Shown: positions 9,893 to 22,573 of the stretch, piece after piece
Layout: each line of letters starts with the position of its first letter
Numbering within the stretch: position 1 is the first letter of the stretch
DNA from: Mytilus edulis
Lineage: Eukaryota; Mollusca; Bivalvia; Mytilida; Mytilidae
DNA length: 64,000 bases
NCBI RefSeq assembly: GCF_963676685.1
Contig: NC_092350.1
Location: 64,039,674-64,103,673, forward strand
Reading direction: 5' to 3'
Translations under genes and position numbers: made by a program
The notes under the pieces: generated by a model
Told to the model about the DNA's origin: nothing
Database searches by the model: none
The model's input: only the letters and a program-made list of their open reading frames with translations

Positions 9893-11960
9893 TACTCCTA
9901 TAGTTGCAGTGTCTGGCTGAGGCAATAATTATGTTCTACTCCGCTGTGAGTTAACACAGTATATCCAGGAGGACACCATTGTCTACCAGTTTCTGGGAAA
10001 GGTCGGCACCCTCACCTTCAGTTACACTTCATTAGGGGAGGAGCAAAATCAGTGATAGAACGTGAAATATTTGATTTCAAACAATATTTTGTATGCTTCG
10101 GTATTTTTACAATTGATTTCTTGCAGTTTAATTTTCCCGAAGAAACTTCCTATCATGTTGCTATTATCTGCATGATGATTTTTTTAGCGTCTGTTTACTT
10201 TTGTAACTTGATTTACTGAACATATTTTAGTTTATGTTTATTTAAAAAAAAATACAAATAGCCATATTAAAGGGAAGTGAGTACATTGTTTTTAATGTAA
10301 ATTAGTATATACCAGTCAACAAAACAAACGATACGCGAGTTTGAACTCCAATTAATCATGAAATATATTAAATATGAAAAACTGATACATTATCCAATGA
10401 AAAACATTCATTTACAAATCAAATACATATGATTAACAGAATCGGAGCAAATTGGAAAATTAGAAAATACTGAGTTACACAGTTGAACACATGGGGGCAA
10501 ATTTATTCAGCGGGAAAAGATGAAAAGATTTCAAAAACGAGTATTCAGTTTTCAAATATTTCCAAATGCATTTAAAATTTGAGGTTCATTTATCGATTTT
10601 TGTTTGTTTTTGGTAAAAATTACGATTTTTAAAATTACAAAAATTAAAATAAAAAATGTTCGCGGTTTGCTTCAAATCAATGGTTTTGATAAGAAAAATA
10701 ACACTCTGTTAAAAAAAGGCCAATTTGGCAGTTATTTACCTATTGTGTACTACGTTTCAAGTTTCATAATAAACAAATGTCGGGGGGAAAGTACATATTT
10801 CATTCTTTAAACTCCTTAAATTTTCAACCATGATCATAAATTGGCACTTCAGCGAAAGCAAGCATACATGTATGCAATTTGTGAATTGCTTGATTTATTT
10901 GATTTTTTTTACTTACCAGCAAAAACGTTTCAAACCTCAAAACATTTAGAGGCAGATTTTCCTTACTAGATTATATTTCGCATTGTCTTTGTTTACATTA
11001 ATGATGCTTCAGATTAACATGTATATCATAAAAACATAAATAGATGTTTATGTCACTCGTAAAAGAGTTATGAGAGACATCATTCTATAAATAGGTAACA
11101 GGTCAAAACGAAAGAGAATTTCATTTAAAACAGCCCATACTTGATGTGTGAAATTAGCAGCCGGTTCGTTATTCGATATTCGATATTCAATATCCAAACG
11201 GCTGCTAGCAGTCGGTTGAGTCGGTTGGATATTCAAAATTTTGTTGAAAATCTTAAAAAAAGTATAATAATACTTAATAACATTAAAAGCATGATTTTCA
11301 TAGTTAAGAGAACTGATTAGATACGTAGGAAAACGTTTCATGACCTCTACAAGCAAGCCTATCGTAAATTCTCGTTGTTCTCGAATATAAACCCTGTTCT
11401 AACTTGCATATCTTTGTCTTTATGTAATATAGATGTGTGTCAATAATTGTTTTTTTTTTATTAAAGATGTAACTTTATATACGATGTTTCTTAAAACAAA
11501 AACAAAAAGCGGTATTTAGGAATATAAAGAAAAATATTTGGAGCGCCCAAAAAAGAAATATATAACGAAAACCTACCTGACACCGCTTGAATAAGGATGA
11601 AAGCCCCCTGAACTTTCAATGTGCTTAAAAATGAATTAAATTATAGACTCTGCATATATAAAGGTTGTATTAGAAGGATTTTTAAGAATAATGTCGTCTT
11701 CGATATCTATGTCACTTTTCAGCTACATATTGTCAAAATGTTAGGACAAAGGGCACAGGGCAATGATAAGAGCCCCCTGATATCTCAATCTTTCTAATAT
11801 TATGCAGACATTTAGGTAATAGGTAGATACAAACATGACTAAAAGGAAATTGGGTACACTTCCTGTCTTCTATGTGTACGGAGCGCCCAAAGTGCCAATT
11901 GGATATTCAAAATATATAGTGAAAACCTACCTGAGACCGCTTAAATGAGGGTGAGACCCC
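9893..11960 (+). repeat. Left inner arm of the fold-back element (copy A)
   Basis: It begins with TACTCCTATAGTTGCAGTGT, runs through ACTCCGCTGTGAGTTAACAC and a GCAGCCGGTTCGTTATTCG segment with its own short palindromes (CGGCTGCTAGCAG), and ends near GACCGCTTAAATGAGGGTGA. 9893-11770 matches 16150-17990 in inverted orientation almost base for base; 11120-11960 matches 15300-16140 in direct orientation. Confidence 0.85.
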
Positions 11961-11999
11961 CTGGATATTTCATGTTTTTATATGTTAATAACGTATTTT

Positions 12000-13090
12000 T
12001 TGTCGAGCCTGCGATTTTTGTCGCAGAAAGCTCGACATACGAATAGTGACCCGGTGGAGGCGGCGTTAGCTTAGTTCTTAAAAGCTTTATATTTTGGAAA
12101 GTTGTAGACCTGGATGATTCATACTTTATATATTGACGCCTCATTTTACGAAGTTTCCCTCAGTCACATGTCCAATGTCCTTGACCTGATTTACATGGTT
12201 CAGTGATTACTTTTAATTCTCTCTTATTATAAGTAATAGGATAACTAGGATATTTGGTCTGTGCGTACCTTACAAGCTAGGTCCTCATACTCGATCGTCA
12301 TACAGTTTTCACTTGAGCTTGACCTTATTTCATGGATCAGTGAACAAGGTTAAGTTTTGGTGGTCAAGTCTATATCTCAGATACTATAAGCAATACAAGT
12401 AGTACATGTATATTCGGTGTATAAAAGGATTGTAAGGTGAACATGTCCAAATGACGGGTGTCATCTGAACTTTGCCTCATTTTCATGGTTCAGTGGTTAT
12501 AAGTATGTTTTTTTTTTTTGGTTTGATCTTTTTCTCTAATACTATATGAAATAGGTCTACTATATTTGGTGTATGGAATGGTTGTAAGGTATAGCTAGCT
12601 GGCAGGTGTCATCTGACCTTGACCTCATTTTAATGGTTCAGGGGTTATAATTAAGTTTTTGTGTTTTGGTCTATTTTCATTATACTGTATGCGATGGATG
12701 TACTACATTTAGTGTATATAATGATTGTAAGGTGTACATGTCTAGCTGTTCGGTGTCATCTGACCTTGACCTGAATTTCATGGTTCAGTGGTTAAGTTAA
12801 GTTTGGGAGTTCTAGTCTTTTTTCTAATACTATATGCAATAGGTCAACTTTATTTGGTGTATGGAAATATGTTATGATTTATATGTCAGTTGCAAAGGTT
12901 TTACTTGACCTTGACCTAGTTTTTACAGTTCATCGGTCAGTGTTAAGTTTTTGTGTTTAGGTCCTTTTTTTCTTAAAATATAAGCAATAGGTCAATTATA
13001 TTTGTTGTATGGAAGAATTATTAGATGTACATGTATGCCTGGCATGGTTCATTTGGCCTTGACCTCATTTGCATAGTTCATTGCTCAATT
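12000..13090 (+). repeat. Bivalve repeat D with tandem TGACCTTGACCTCATTT units
   Basis: It starts near TTTTGTCGAGCCTGCG, then has about six degenerate units of roughly 140-150 bp. Each has a TGACCTTGACCTCATTT core, a CATGGTTCAGTGGTTA segment, an ACTATATGCAATAGGTC segment and a TTTGGTGTATGGAA segment. An inverted relative lies at 21590-22400. I recall this family as widespread in bivalves. It forms part of the centre of the fold-back element. Confidence 0.75.
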
Positions 13091-15300
13091 ATATTCACTT
13101 GCTCTTATGAGGAAATGAAAAAGGTTTGTGATTGTATATTTTCTAATCAATATAAACATAAAGTAATCTCCAACCAAATATAAACTTAATTTGTATTCTT
13201 GGTTTAATATGCTTAATCACACACAAGACGTCGGCAAATGATTATGTATCTTCATTCAGTTCAAATTGTCTTTTTTATGAAACTTTAAACACAATTGTTT
13301 GCTGTTCATTATTTCAGATGACAGTAGTAGAACAATATATTCTTATACATTATCTCTCGCTCTGATAAAATTTTAACTTTGTGTTTCATTATTATAATTC
13401 ATTGATTTACAAAATGAGGTACGCGTAATAAGACGGCTCTTTTTATTATATATTGTTATGTATTTAGAACTCTTTGAGCTGGATATGAATTCTAAAAAAA
13501 TTGATAACATGCTGTTCGTCATGTTTTATTTTTTATGCATCAATTGATATCTGGCTAAGTAATTGCGCACAATGATATATATCCAATTCCATATACATAC
13601 ATGCAGTCATTTTGAAGTACACTTAAAAATATATGTGCATGTGACCTTGACACGGATTGTGTTTCTCACTTTAATGGTTATCTATTTTTTTTAATGGATA
13701 ATAAATGACCCAAAAAACAGAGATTAGGAAGCTAGCCGACTTCCTAGAAGTTAAAAAATTATATATACTTACCAAATATATTTTCTTTATCATGTTACTC
13801 ACGTCGACATTATCAAGAAGTACACATCATAGGGAAAAATGCACAAATTACAGATAAAATATTTAAAACACCCTATTTTTTGTGCATCTCCTGCCAAATC
13901 AGTATTTGTTGCATCTTGATATGCTAGACCAGTTTAATCAATGTAATTATGGTAAATTTTGGAAGAAAAAACAAAAAAATTGAAAAAAAAACAACCCCAA
14001 AATGTTGTACCATAACCCCAAAACCAATTCTTAATCTTCCTTTTGTGTATTGATCCTTCTAGTAAAATTTCATAGAGATCGATTAACTTATACTCAAGTT
14101 ATTGTCTGGAAACCAAATGTGTCTTCTTGAAAGCAACTATGACATGATTAAGCATTACTCGAAAGCAAAATTTTGACATGCTTGTATTTCCCCTTTCCAT
14201 TCTCAATTTATTCTGTTGTCATATAAAAACTTTAAAAGTAAGCTACATCATGTACATGTAACAAAAAAATATATATGCAAGAGATGACATTAAACTGACT
14301 CTGAATTAGTACATGAAATTGATGTAGAAATCACAAACTGAAGATGATCAGGAATACAAATGTTTTTTTTTATTCGAGTCATGATTTTTTTAACCGAAGC
14401 CCTTCAGCGCTAAAAATTAAAATTATTTAGTCAAAATTTAACACTAGTATCAAGGATTTGTATAGTAAGACAAATACTTACTATACAAATCCTTGCTAGT
14501 ATTAAGGTTTATCATAACAAATTGGCAAATACGGCCATTGCCACCTAAAAAACTACTGTGTACAGACTTACCTGTGCGGTTTGGGAAGTTTTAAATGTTT
14601 TTAGATAATATATAGAAGTTAAATTTATTTTGCATATCTGAAAGATAAAATCATTTTTGGTGAAGATCTGGATTCAAAATTTTTTATTTGTCCTGTGCTT
14701 GATCAGATTTTTTATTCATCAATTTGGAAAAGAATATTTTTTTCGAGAAAATACCATAAACCCTCCTGCCTTTTCAAGTTCAGTGATCGTTCTTTCTGAA
14801 CATATTTATATATATAGGACAATTTGTCTTAGTATAAAGCTTGCATTTAAGGTAGCGCCTTCCTCATATTATAAAAGTGCATACTGATTATACAAATTAT
14901 ATACTCGGGTGAATTCGCAACTCTCGTAAAGAAACGTCATGGACCGATTTTAGACTAGAAGACATCTTGTCTTTATGTTCATAATTATGGTATAAGTTAT
15001 AATTTGGTCTGTGTGTAAAGGATGAACAGTATACATATGCATTTTCATTTGGTAGGTTAAGAAATATAATAAAAATAGAAAATAAAACATATTGCATACA
15101 ACATATTTTACAAATTTCACCATATCGCTTCTACCTATCATAATTTCATATATAGATCATGTAGATGAGTACATTTCTGTTTTGGTTTGTCTTGTTAACA
15201 AAATGTTTAACATGATAAATACATCATGTAAATACATCATGTACATTGTTGTAATGAAATTTGATAACTGAATACACATACCTTTGTACTTGCATAATGT
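13090..15300. other. Centre of the fold-back element, no gene seen
   Basis: AT-rich sequence without a supportable gene. The only structured item is the hairpin at 14451-14495. No transposase-like frame was found on either strand. Confidence 0.5.
14451..14495. repeat. Perfect 19-bp stem hairpin
   Basis: CAAGGATTTGTATAGTAAG (14451-14469), then a 7-nt loop ACAAATA, then its exact reverse complement (14477-14495). It may be a MITE core or a structured RNA. There is no T-run or other context to choose between these. Confidence 0.8.
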
Positions 15301-16140
15301 ACTTCAAATATGGATGTATGTGAAGTTAGCAGCCGCTTCATTATTCGTTATTCGATATTCAATATCCAACCGGCTGCTAGCAGTCGGTTGGATATTCAAA
15401 ATTAAGTTGAAAATAAAAAAAAAAATAATACCTACATGACTTAATAACATTAAAAGCATGATTTTCATGAAGATCTGATAAGATCCGTAGAACACTGTTT
15501 CATGACCTCTTCCAACTGTCGTAAATTCCCATTGTTCTCGAATATAAACCCTTTTCTAACTTGCATATTTGTCTTTATGGAATATAGATTGTTGTCAATA
15601 AAAAAACTTCAAAGTTGTACTTTTATACATGATATTTCTTAAAACAAAAAGAAAAACCGCTAACTCTAGAAAGCATTTAGGAACATAAATAGAAATATTT
15701 ATGGAAAGCCCCAAAAAGATATATATATATACATCGTGAAAACCTACCTCAGACCGCTTAAATGAGGGTGAGACCCCCCCCCCCCCGGTCTTTCAATGTC
15801 CATACAATTTAAGTAAGTCATGGACTCTGTATATATAAAGGTTGTATTAGAAGGATTTCCCAGAATAATGTCATATTCGTTATCTATGGAGGGCTTATAT
15901 TGTTACTTTTCAGGTATAAATTATCAAAATTTTAGGACAAAGGGCACCAAGGCAATGGTGATAGCCCCCTGATCTCACAATCTGCCTAATATTAAATAGA
16001 CATTTAGTCAATAGGTAGATACAAACGTGACTAAAAGATATTTGGGTACACTTCCTGTCTTTCGTGTTTACGGAGCGCCCAAAGTGCCAGTTGGATATTC
16101 AAAATATATAGTGAAAACCTACCTGAGACCGCTTAAATGA
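15300..16140 (+). repeat. Extra direct copy of the arm segment (copy B)
   Basis: Parallel to 11120-11960, from the GTTAGCAGCCG palindromic block to GACCGCTTAAATGA. It is more diverged and carries a run of C residues at 15777-15790. It joins the right arm head to head at about 16141, so 15300-16140 and 16142-16790 can fold on each other with almost no loop. Confidence 0.8.
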
Positions 16141-16141
16141 G

Positions 16142-17990
16142 GGGCTCTTATCATTGCCCTGTGCCCGTTGTCCTTAAATTTTGACAATATGTAGCTGAAA
16201 AGTGACAACTTAGCCCTCCATAGATATCGAAGACGACATTATTCTTGGAAATCCTTCTCATACAACCTTTATATATGCAGAGTCTATAATTTAATTCAAT
16301 TTTAAGCACATTGAAAGTTCAGGAGCTCTCATCCTCATTCAAGGGGTCTCATGTAGGTTTTCATTATATATTTCTTTTTTGGGCGCTCCATAAATATTTT
16401 TCTTTATATTCCTAAATGTCTCTAGAGTTATCGGTTTTTCTTTTTGTTTTAAGAAACATCGTATATAAAGTTACATCTTTAGTGTTTTTATTGACACACA
16501 TCTATATTACATAAAGACAATATATGCAAGTTAGAAAAGGGTTTATATTCACAACGTGAATTTACGATAGGCTTGCTTGTAGAGGTCACGAAACGTTTTC
16601 CTACATATCTGATCAGAGTCCTCTTAACTATGAAAATCATGCTTTTAATGGTAATAAGTATTGTTATATTTTTTTATGATTTTCAACAAAATTTTGAATA
16701 TCCAACCGACTGCTAGCAGCCGGTTGGATATTGAGTATCGAATATCGAATAACGAACCGGCTGCTAACTTCACACACATCAAATATGGGCTGTTTTAAAT
16801 GAAATTCTCTTTCGTTTTGACCTGTTACCTTTTTATAGAATGATGTCTCTCATAACTCTTTTACGAGTGTCATAAACATCTATTTATGTTTTTATGATAT
16901 ACATGTTAATCTGAAGCATATCTTTAATGTAAACAAAGACAATGCGAAAAATAATCTAGTAAGGAAAATTTGCCTCTAAATGTTTTGAGGTTTGAAAAGT
17001 TTTTGCTGGTAAGGAAAAAAAAATCAAATAAATCAAACAGTTCACAAATTGCATATGTATGCTTGTTTTCGCTGAAGTGCCAATTTATGATCATGGTTGA
17101 AAATTTAAGGAGTTTAAAGAATGAAATATGGACTTTCCCCCCGACATTTGTATATAATGAAACTTGAAACATAGTACACAATGAACTAAGGTAAATAACT
17201 GCAAAAAAAACCAACCCATTGATTTGAAGCAAACCGCGAACATTTTTTATTTTAATTTTTGTAATTTTAAAAATCGTAATTTTTACCAAAAAACAAATAA
17301 AAATCGATAAATGAACCTCAAATTTTAAATGCATTTGGAAATATTTGAAAACTGAATACTCGTTTTTGAAATTGTCATCTTTTCCCGCTGAATAAATTTG
17401 CCCCCTGTGTTCAATACATGTAACTCAGTATTTTCTAATTTTCCAATTTGCTCCGATTCTGTTAATCATATGCATTTGATTTGTAAATGAATATTTTTCA
17501 TTGGATAATGTATCAGTTTTTCATATTTAATATATTTCATGATTAATTGGAGTTCAAACTCGCGTATCGTTTCTTTTGTTGACTGGTATATACCAATTTA
17601 GATTAAAAACAATGTACTTACTTCCCTTTAATTTTTTTCAAATAAACATTATTTAAAATATGTTTAGTAAATCAAGTTATAAAAGTAAACAGACGCTAAA
17701 AAATCATCATGCAGATGATAGCCACATGACACGAAGTTTCTTCAGGAAAATTAAACTGCAAGAAATCAATTGTAAAAACACCGAAGCATACAAAATATTA
17801 TTTGAAATAAAATGTTTCACGTTCTATAATTGATTTTGCTCCTCCCCTAATGAAGTATAACTGAAGGTGAGGGTCCCGACCTTTCCCAGAAACTGGTAGA
17901 CAGTGGTGTTCTCCTGGATATACTGTGTTAACTCACAGCGGAGTAGAACATAAGCATTGCCTCAGCAAGACACTGCAACTATAGGAGTAT
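16142..17990 (-). repeat. Right inner arm of the fold-back element (copy C)
   Basis: Reverse complement of 9893-11770. It lacks the 3960-bp insertion: the sequence passes straight from ATAGGAGTATACCAATT (17981-17997) into the GTCACC block near the minisatellite. Frames here (for example 16924-17334) mirror those of the left arm and are not genes. Confidence 0.85.
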
Positions 17991-18054
17991 ACCAATTGGG
18001 TTGTTAAAATGCCCAGGAGGATGTCAAAGGAAAGGTGACATTCTGGTCTATGTG

Positions 18055-19184
18055 ATAAAAAGATTGAGTGGGTGAACGAGAGCCAATGTGGGTGAACGAG
18101 AGCCAATGTGGGTGAACGAGAGCCAACGTGGGTGAACGAGAGTCAACGTGGGTGAACGAGAGTTAGCGTGGGTGATCGACAGCTAGCGTGAACGAGAGCT
18201 AGCGTGTGTGAACGAGAGCGAATGTGTGTGAACGAGAGCGAACGAGAGCGACCGACCGTGGGCGAACGAGAGCCAGCGTGGGTGAACGAGAGTGTGAGAG
18301 AGAGCATGGGTGCACGAGAGAGAGTGCATGGGTGAATGAGAGAGAGACCATGGGTGAACGATAGAGCATGGGTGAAGTGAACGAGAGAGTGCATGGGTGA
18401 ATGAGAGACAGACCATGTGTGAACGAGAGAGCATGGGTGAAGTGAACGTGAGAGAGTGCATGGGTGAACGACAGAGTGTGGATGACAGCGTGTGTGAACC
18501 AGAGACAGTGTAAGTAAACGAGAGAGAGCGTGGTAAGTGAGAGAGTTAGTGAAGGAGTGATAGTGGTTGAAGTTGTGGTAGGGTGAACGAGTGAACGTGT
18601 GTGTGGTTTGGTGAATGACTTGCAGGGTAAACGAGTGAACGTGTGTGTGTGGTTGGGTGAATGGATTGGAGGGTGTGAGAGTGTAGGTGAATAGGTGAGG
18701 GTGTAGGTGAATGGGTAGTGGTGAATGACTGTGGGTGTGGATAAATGAGAGAGATTGGATGAACGAAATTAACAGGGTGAATGAGGGGGACTGAATGAAT
18801 GACAGAAATTGGATAAATGAGAGAAATAGGGCGAACGAGAAAGAGTGGATGAATGAGAGAGAATGGATGAATGAGAGAGTGTGGATGCATGAGAGAAGCA
18901 GGGTGAACGAGAACGAGTTAGAGAAACAAATGGGTATATGAGAGAGAATTGGTGTATGAAAGTTAGTGAATGAAAGAGTAAATACGAGTGAGCAATTTAT
19001 TATGGAAAGTGAGTGTGAATGAACCAGTAAGAAAGCAAATGAGCAAGTGAGTTAAATGACAGATTGTGGAGAAATGAGAATAGGAGTGAGAATAGGAATG
19101 AATACGAATAAAGGAAACAGTTTGGAATGTATGCATAAATAAGCTGTTGGAGCACAACTCCATCGAAACTTAAAGTACAATTGG
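18055..19184 (-). repeat. Right minisatellite arm
   Basis: Inverted counterpart of 3914-5870 and shorter. It has GTGGGTGAACGAGAGCCA units, GCATGGGTGAA units, then GTGTGTGTGGTTGGGTGAAT units, ending in the single-copy terminal segment. Open frames rich in H, S, P and L at 18143-18890 are repeat artefacts. Confidence 0.85.
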
Positions 19185-19827
19185 CAGGCTTAACTCCATC
19201 AAAAAAGTAAATTAATACAGTATGAACGAATAAATTTGATCTGCGATATCTGAATGGAAGTGCACAGTTAATAAAATATTAGGGACAAACATTGAAGGCC
19301 AAAAAGCAAACAAACAAGTCCAAACAAAGCCATGGCAAGACACCACTGCGAAATATTTAACCCTTCAAAAATTATCACTTTCGAAAAAAAGGTTTTAATA
19401 ATACAGGTTAAATCTTGAAGTTTATACAAATGTAGTAGGTAAAAGTAATAAGATATTCCAAATAATCAAAGCTGGTATATAGACAAGATCCATATTAATA
19501 TAAAATAACAAAAAAAGCATTATACACAGTTTCAACAGGCCGAATTAACAAGAAAATACGATTTGAGAATACTCGCAGTTACTGACAGCCAGTTAAAAGC
19601 CAAAAACAATCAATAATAAAAAATCATGCATCAGAGACTAAAATCAACTAAAACACATCACAGGGATTTAGTATTTTAACGTCATGAACAGTCAAAGAAG
19701 ACATGACTTATGCAATGCCAAAAATAAATGTATCGACAGGTAGTAGGATAGTTAGAAGCGACTTCTATAGAGATGCAAATTAACGTGTATGTGTCTCTAT
19801 ACATCCCGCCTCAAAAGAAGATACAAT
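19185..19827. other. Repeat-derived stretch without a gene
   Basis: Moderately AT-rich sequence immediately 3' of the RT fragment, probably its untranslated tail and an older insertion. No gene seen. Confidence 0.4.
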
Positions 19828-20456
19828 TTAGTTATGTTTTAATTTGCTAATGACAAAATCGATATTAGTGCCAATGTAAATTATATTCAGAGATCTAATT
19901 ACAATATTGGTACGATAACCCTTACTGATAAGTGTGTTTAAAGGTTCGATAAGTTTACACGGATCACATAATGATTTCCTTGCTTTGAGTACAATGTTAC
20001 CATCAAATTTAGGATGTGAAATACCATTTTTTAATAAGTTTTCTACAAATTTACTAATCAAATCTTTGTTTCTATGAAAGAATTTAGTAAAAGTTTTAAG
20101 TAATTTATGGTATCGAAATCCCTGACACAACAATTTCACAGTGATGCATTGATTACGTTCGTTAAAATATATGACATCAGAACACACACGGGCAAACCGA
20201 ACGAGTTGGGATATATAAACACCGTATGATGGAGCCAAAGGCACATCACCGTCTAAAAAAGGAAAATTATCAATAGGAAATGAAAAATCGTCTCTTTTGT
20301 CGTAAATTTTAGTATGAAGTTTCCCGTTTGAAATTGAAATGTCTAAATAAAGAAAAGGACAACTGCTGCTGTTTATGTTATATTTAGTTAAAATAAGTTC
20401 TTTTGGGGTAAATTTCGAAAGAATATTTAGAGAACTCTGGATTATTCAACGAAAAA
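19828..20456 (-). pseudogene. Reverse transcriptase C-terminal fragment (Penelope-like or related)
   Basis: The frame reads P-F-L-Y-L-D-I-S-I-S-N-G, K-I-Y-D-K-R-D-D-F-S-F-P-I, N-F-P-F-L-D-G-D-V-P and S-Y-G-V-Y-I-S-Q-L-V-R-F-A-R, and ends in a stop at 19828. Just upstream, S-L-N-N-P-E-F-S-K-Y and I-Y-P-K occur one base out of frame, so there is a 1-bp frameshift near 20400. The catalytic Y-x-D-D part is missing, so the copy is 5' truncated. I associate this RT type with Penelope-like elements, but the exact clade is inference. Confidence 0.7.
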
Positions 20457-20690
20457 ATTACATTATTACATAAGTGCATTAATATGGATGTTTTGTTATT
20501 GCAATGCTAATAAACAACTAGACGGACAAAATTAGTGTTTGAAGCACTTCTCGGGTTTCAATGTGTTCTGTGCTACCCAAACGTTAAGTTTGTTTGCAAT
20601 ATATTGTACCCACTACTGTTTGTTTTTTTTTTGCATACAAACAGAAATACGAAACGTTAACACAGCCTCATTTCTTTTCTATTAATATAG

Positions 20691-20880
20691 AGAGGTTACA
20701 TAGCACAAGGCAAAGTGCTTGGAGGATCATCGTCAATAAATACGATAAACATACTCAGAGGCATTCGTAGCAACTATGATAAATGGTAACAAGAAGTAGC
20801 ATTCGGATGGGGATATGATGATGTCCTGCCCTACTTCAGAAAGCTTGAAAATGCTACAGACACATCATACAAAGACTCAC
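20691..20880 (+). pseudogene. Isolated GMC oxidoreductase exon with in-frame stop
   Basis: A 190-nt exon with acceptor TTAATATAG and donor C|GTAATT. It reads G-Y-I-A-Q-G-K-V-L-G-G-S-S-S-I-N, then R-S-N-Y-D-K-W, a TAA stop at 20787-20789, then F-G-W-G-Y-D-D-V-L-P-Y-F-R-K-L-E-N. It matches the exon at 894-1087 but on the other strand, without the insertion and with its splice donor kept. No flanking GMC exon was found, so it is a second decayed copy or part of a larger broken duplicate. Confidence 0.75.
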
Positions 20881-21590
20881 GTAATTAATTACTGTTATAT
20901 CATAAGAAAACTGTTATAGTATTAAGATTAGCGAACCAAGAGCATACTTTAAGCTACATAGAAGAAGGCGTATAACCAATTGGAGACCCCTTACCGAAAC
21001 ACAAATGCTTTTACTTATTTTTAATATGTATTTTTTTAATATGAATGCTGTGGTCTTTTGTTAAGTGTAATAAAATATTGATAGGAAGTTAAAATCACTC
21101 CCACACTAAGATTATTCAATAGTAAGCATAGAGGCCTATGGCAAAATTGGCAGAACCTTTTTAAACTCGTACGCGAACCTTTACATATTCTGAATAGATT
21201 CTAACTGGATTGATTCGAGTTTTAATGAACAAACTATACAAATGTTTTCTATGGCGAGTATTTAAATTTTGCACATTCAATGCAGTTATATACATATATT
21301 TCATATTTTTTTTAATAAAACAAACATGTACGTCATTGCTGTGAACATTTTGGCGAAGGGGGTCTTACTATACCAACTTTGATTGACATAAAGGCAACAC
21401 TAGTATACCGCTGTTTAATAGTCGCTCCTCGATTAAACGAAAACAATTCCTGGTTTAAATAGAAACCGAGAAAAACACATCAACCATTAGAGCAACACAA
21501 CAGAAAAATAGAAGCACTGAACTGCGGTCATACATAGAAATGAACTATTAATAACAACTGCTATATTCCGGACTTGGTACATACATTTTA
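20881..21590. other. No gene; includes a fragment of repeat E
   Basis: AT-rich sequence. 21385-21490 contains AAGGCAACACTAGTATACCG, the start of the long repeat seen complete near 31790. Nothing else supportable. Confidence 0.45.
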
Positions 21591-22400
21591 AAAATAATGC
21601 TGGGATTAGCCTGGTTTTAAAGCTAACAAAAACTTAACACTGAGCAATGAACCGTGAACAAGAGGTCAAGGTCAAATAAAACCTGCGCGATTGACATAGA
21701 TCATAAAATATTTCCATACACCAAATAAAGTTGACCTATTGCATAAAGTATCAGAAAAAAATATCAAAACTCAAAAACTTAACTTTGACCACTGAACCAT
21801 GAAAATGAGGTCAAGGTCAGATGACATCTACCAGCTAGACATATACACCTTTCAAACATTCCATACACCAAAAATAGTAGATCTATTGCATACAATATAA
21901 GAAAAACACAAAAACTTAACTATAACCGTTTAAACATTAAAATGAGGTCAAGGTCGGATTACAACTGCCAGTTGGACATGTACACCTTACAGTCCTTCCA
22001 TATACCGAATATACAAGACATATTGCTTATAGTATCTGAGATATGGACTTGACCACCAAAACTTAACCTTGTTCACTCATCCATTAAATGTGGTCGAGTT
22101 CAAGTAAAAATACTGTCTAACGGCCATGAGGACCTTGCAATGTACGCACATACCAAATGTAGTAATCCTATTAGTGATAGTAAGAGAGAATTGAACATTA
22201 CAAAAAAACTCTAACTTTTTTCAAGTAGTCTCTGAAACATGAAAATGAGGTCAAGGACACTGGCCACGTGACTGACGGAAACTTCGTAACATGAGGGATC
22301 CATATACAAAGTATGAAACATCCAGGTCTACCACCTTCTAATGTATAAAGCTTTAAAGAAGTGAACTAACGCCGCCGCCGATCAACGCAGCGAGAAAATT
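21590..22400 (-). repeat. Inverted copy of bivalve repeat D
   Basis: AATGAGGTCAAGGTCA recurs about five times at regular spacing with CCATACACC and TGAACCATG segments between, ending in ACGCCGCCGCCG. It is the reverse complement of the 12000-13090 family. Confidence 0.7.
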
Positions 22401-22573
22401 CCGCTCATGGATTGGTCTTCAGTTTTTTCAAAATTAAATTATCTACTAGTGTAGTGAAAATGGACGGGAAACTTTACCTAAAACATATCAATGAACTAGA
22501 ATTATAAAAACAAACATACAAGACTAATAAAGGCCAGAAGACCCTGACTTTGGACAGGCGAAAAAAATCATAG

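Larger units (their letters stand above)
3914..19184. mobile_element. Composite ~15-kb fold-back element with minisatellite arms
   Basis: The sequence starting TTGTACTTTAAGTTTCGATG near 3914 reappears inverted at the right edge (about 19184). The two ends read inward through the same order: a TTTATGCATACATTCC segment, minisatellite arrays, a block with ACCAGAATGTCACC, then about 1.9 kb of unique arm. This is the layout of Foldback-type elements: long inverted repeats built partly of short tandem repeats. The centre (about 11960-15300) is occupied by other repeats and has no transposase I can recognise. No clear target-site duplication was found. It could instead be a segmental inverted duplication of a minisatellite locus. 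Confidence 0.6.

Noticed and set aside
10604..11356. Frames in the left arm and their mirror images at 16924-17334
   Set aside because: Non-coding arm sequence; the frames differ between arms and have no protein-like composition.
18055..18480. CRISPR-like direct repeats
   Set aside because: Units are contiguous without unique spacers of constant length, and the sequence is clearly eukaryotic.
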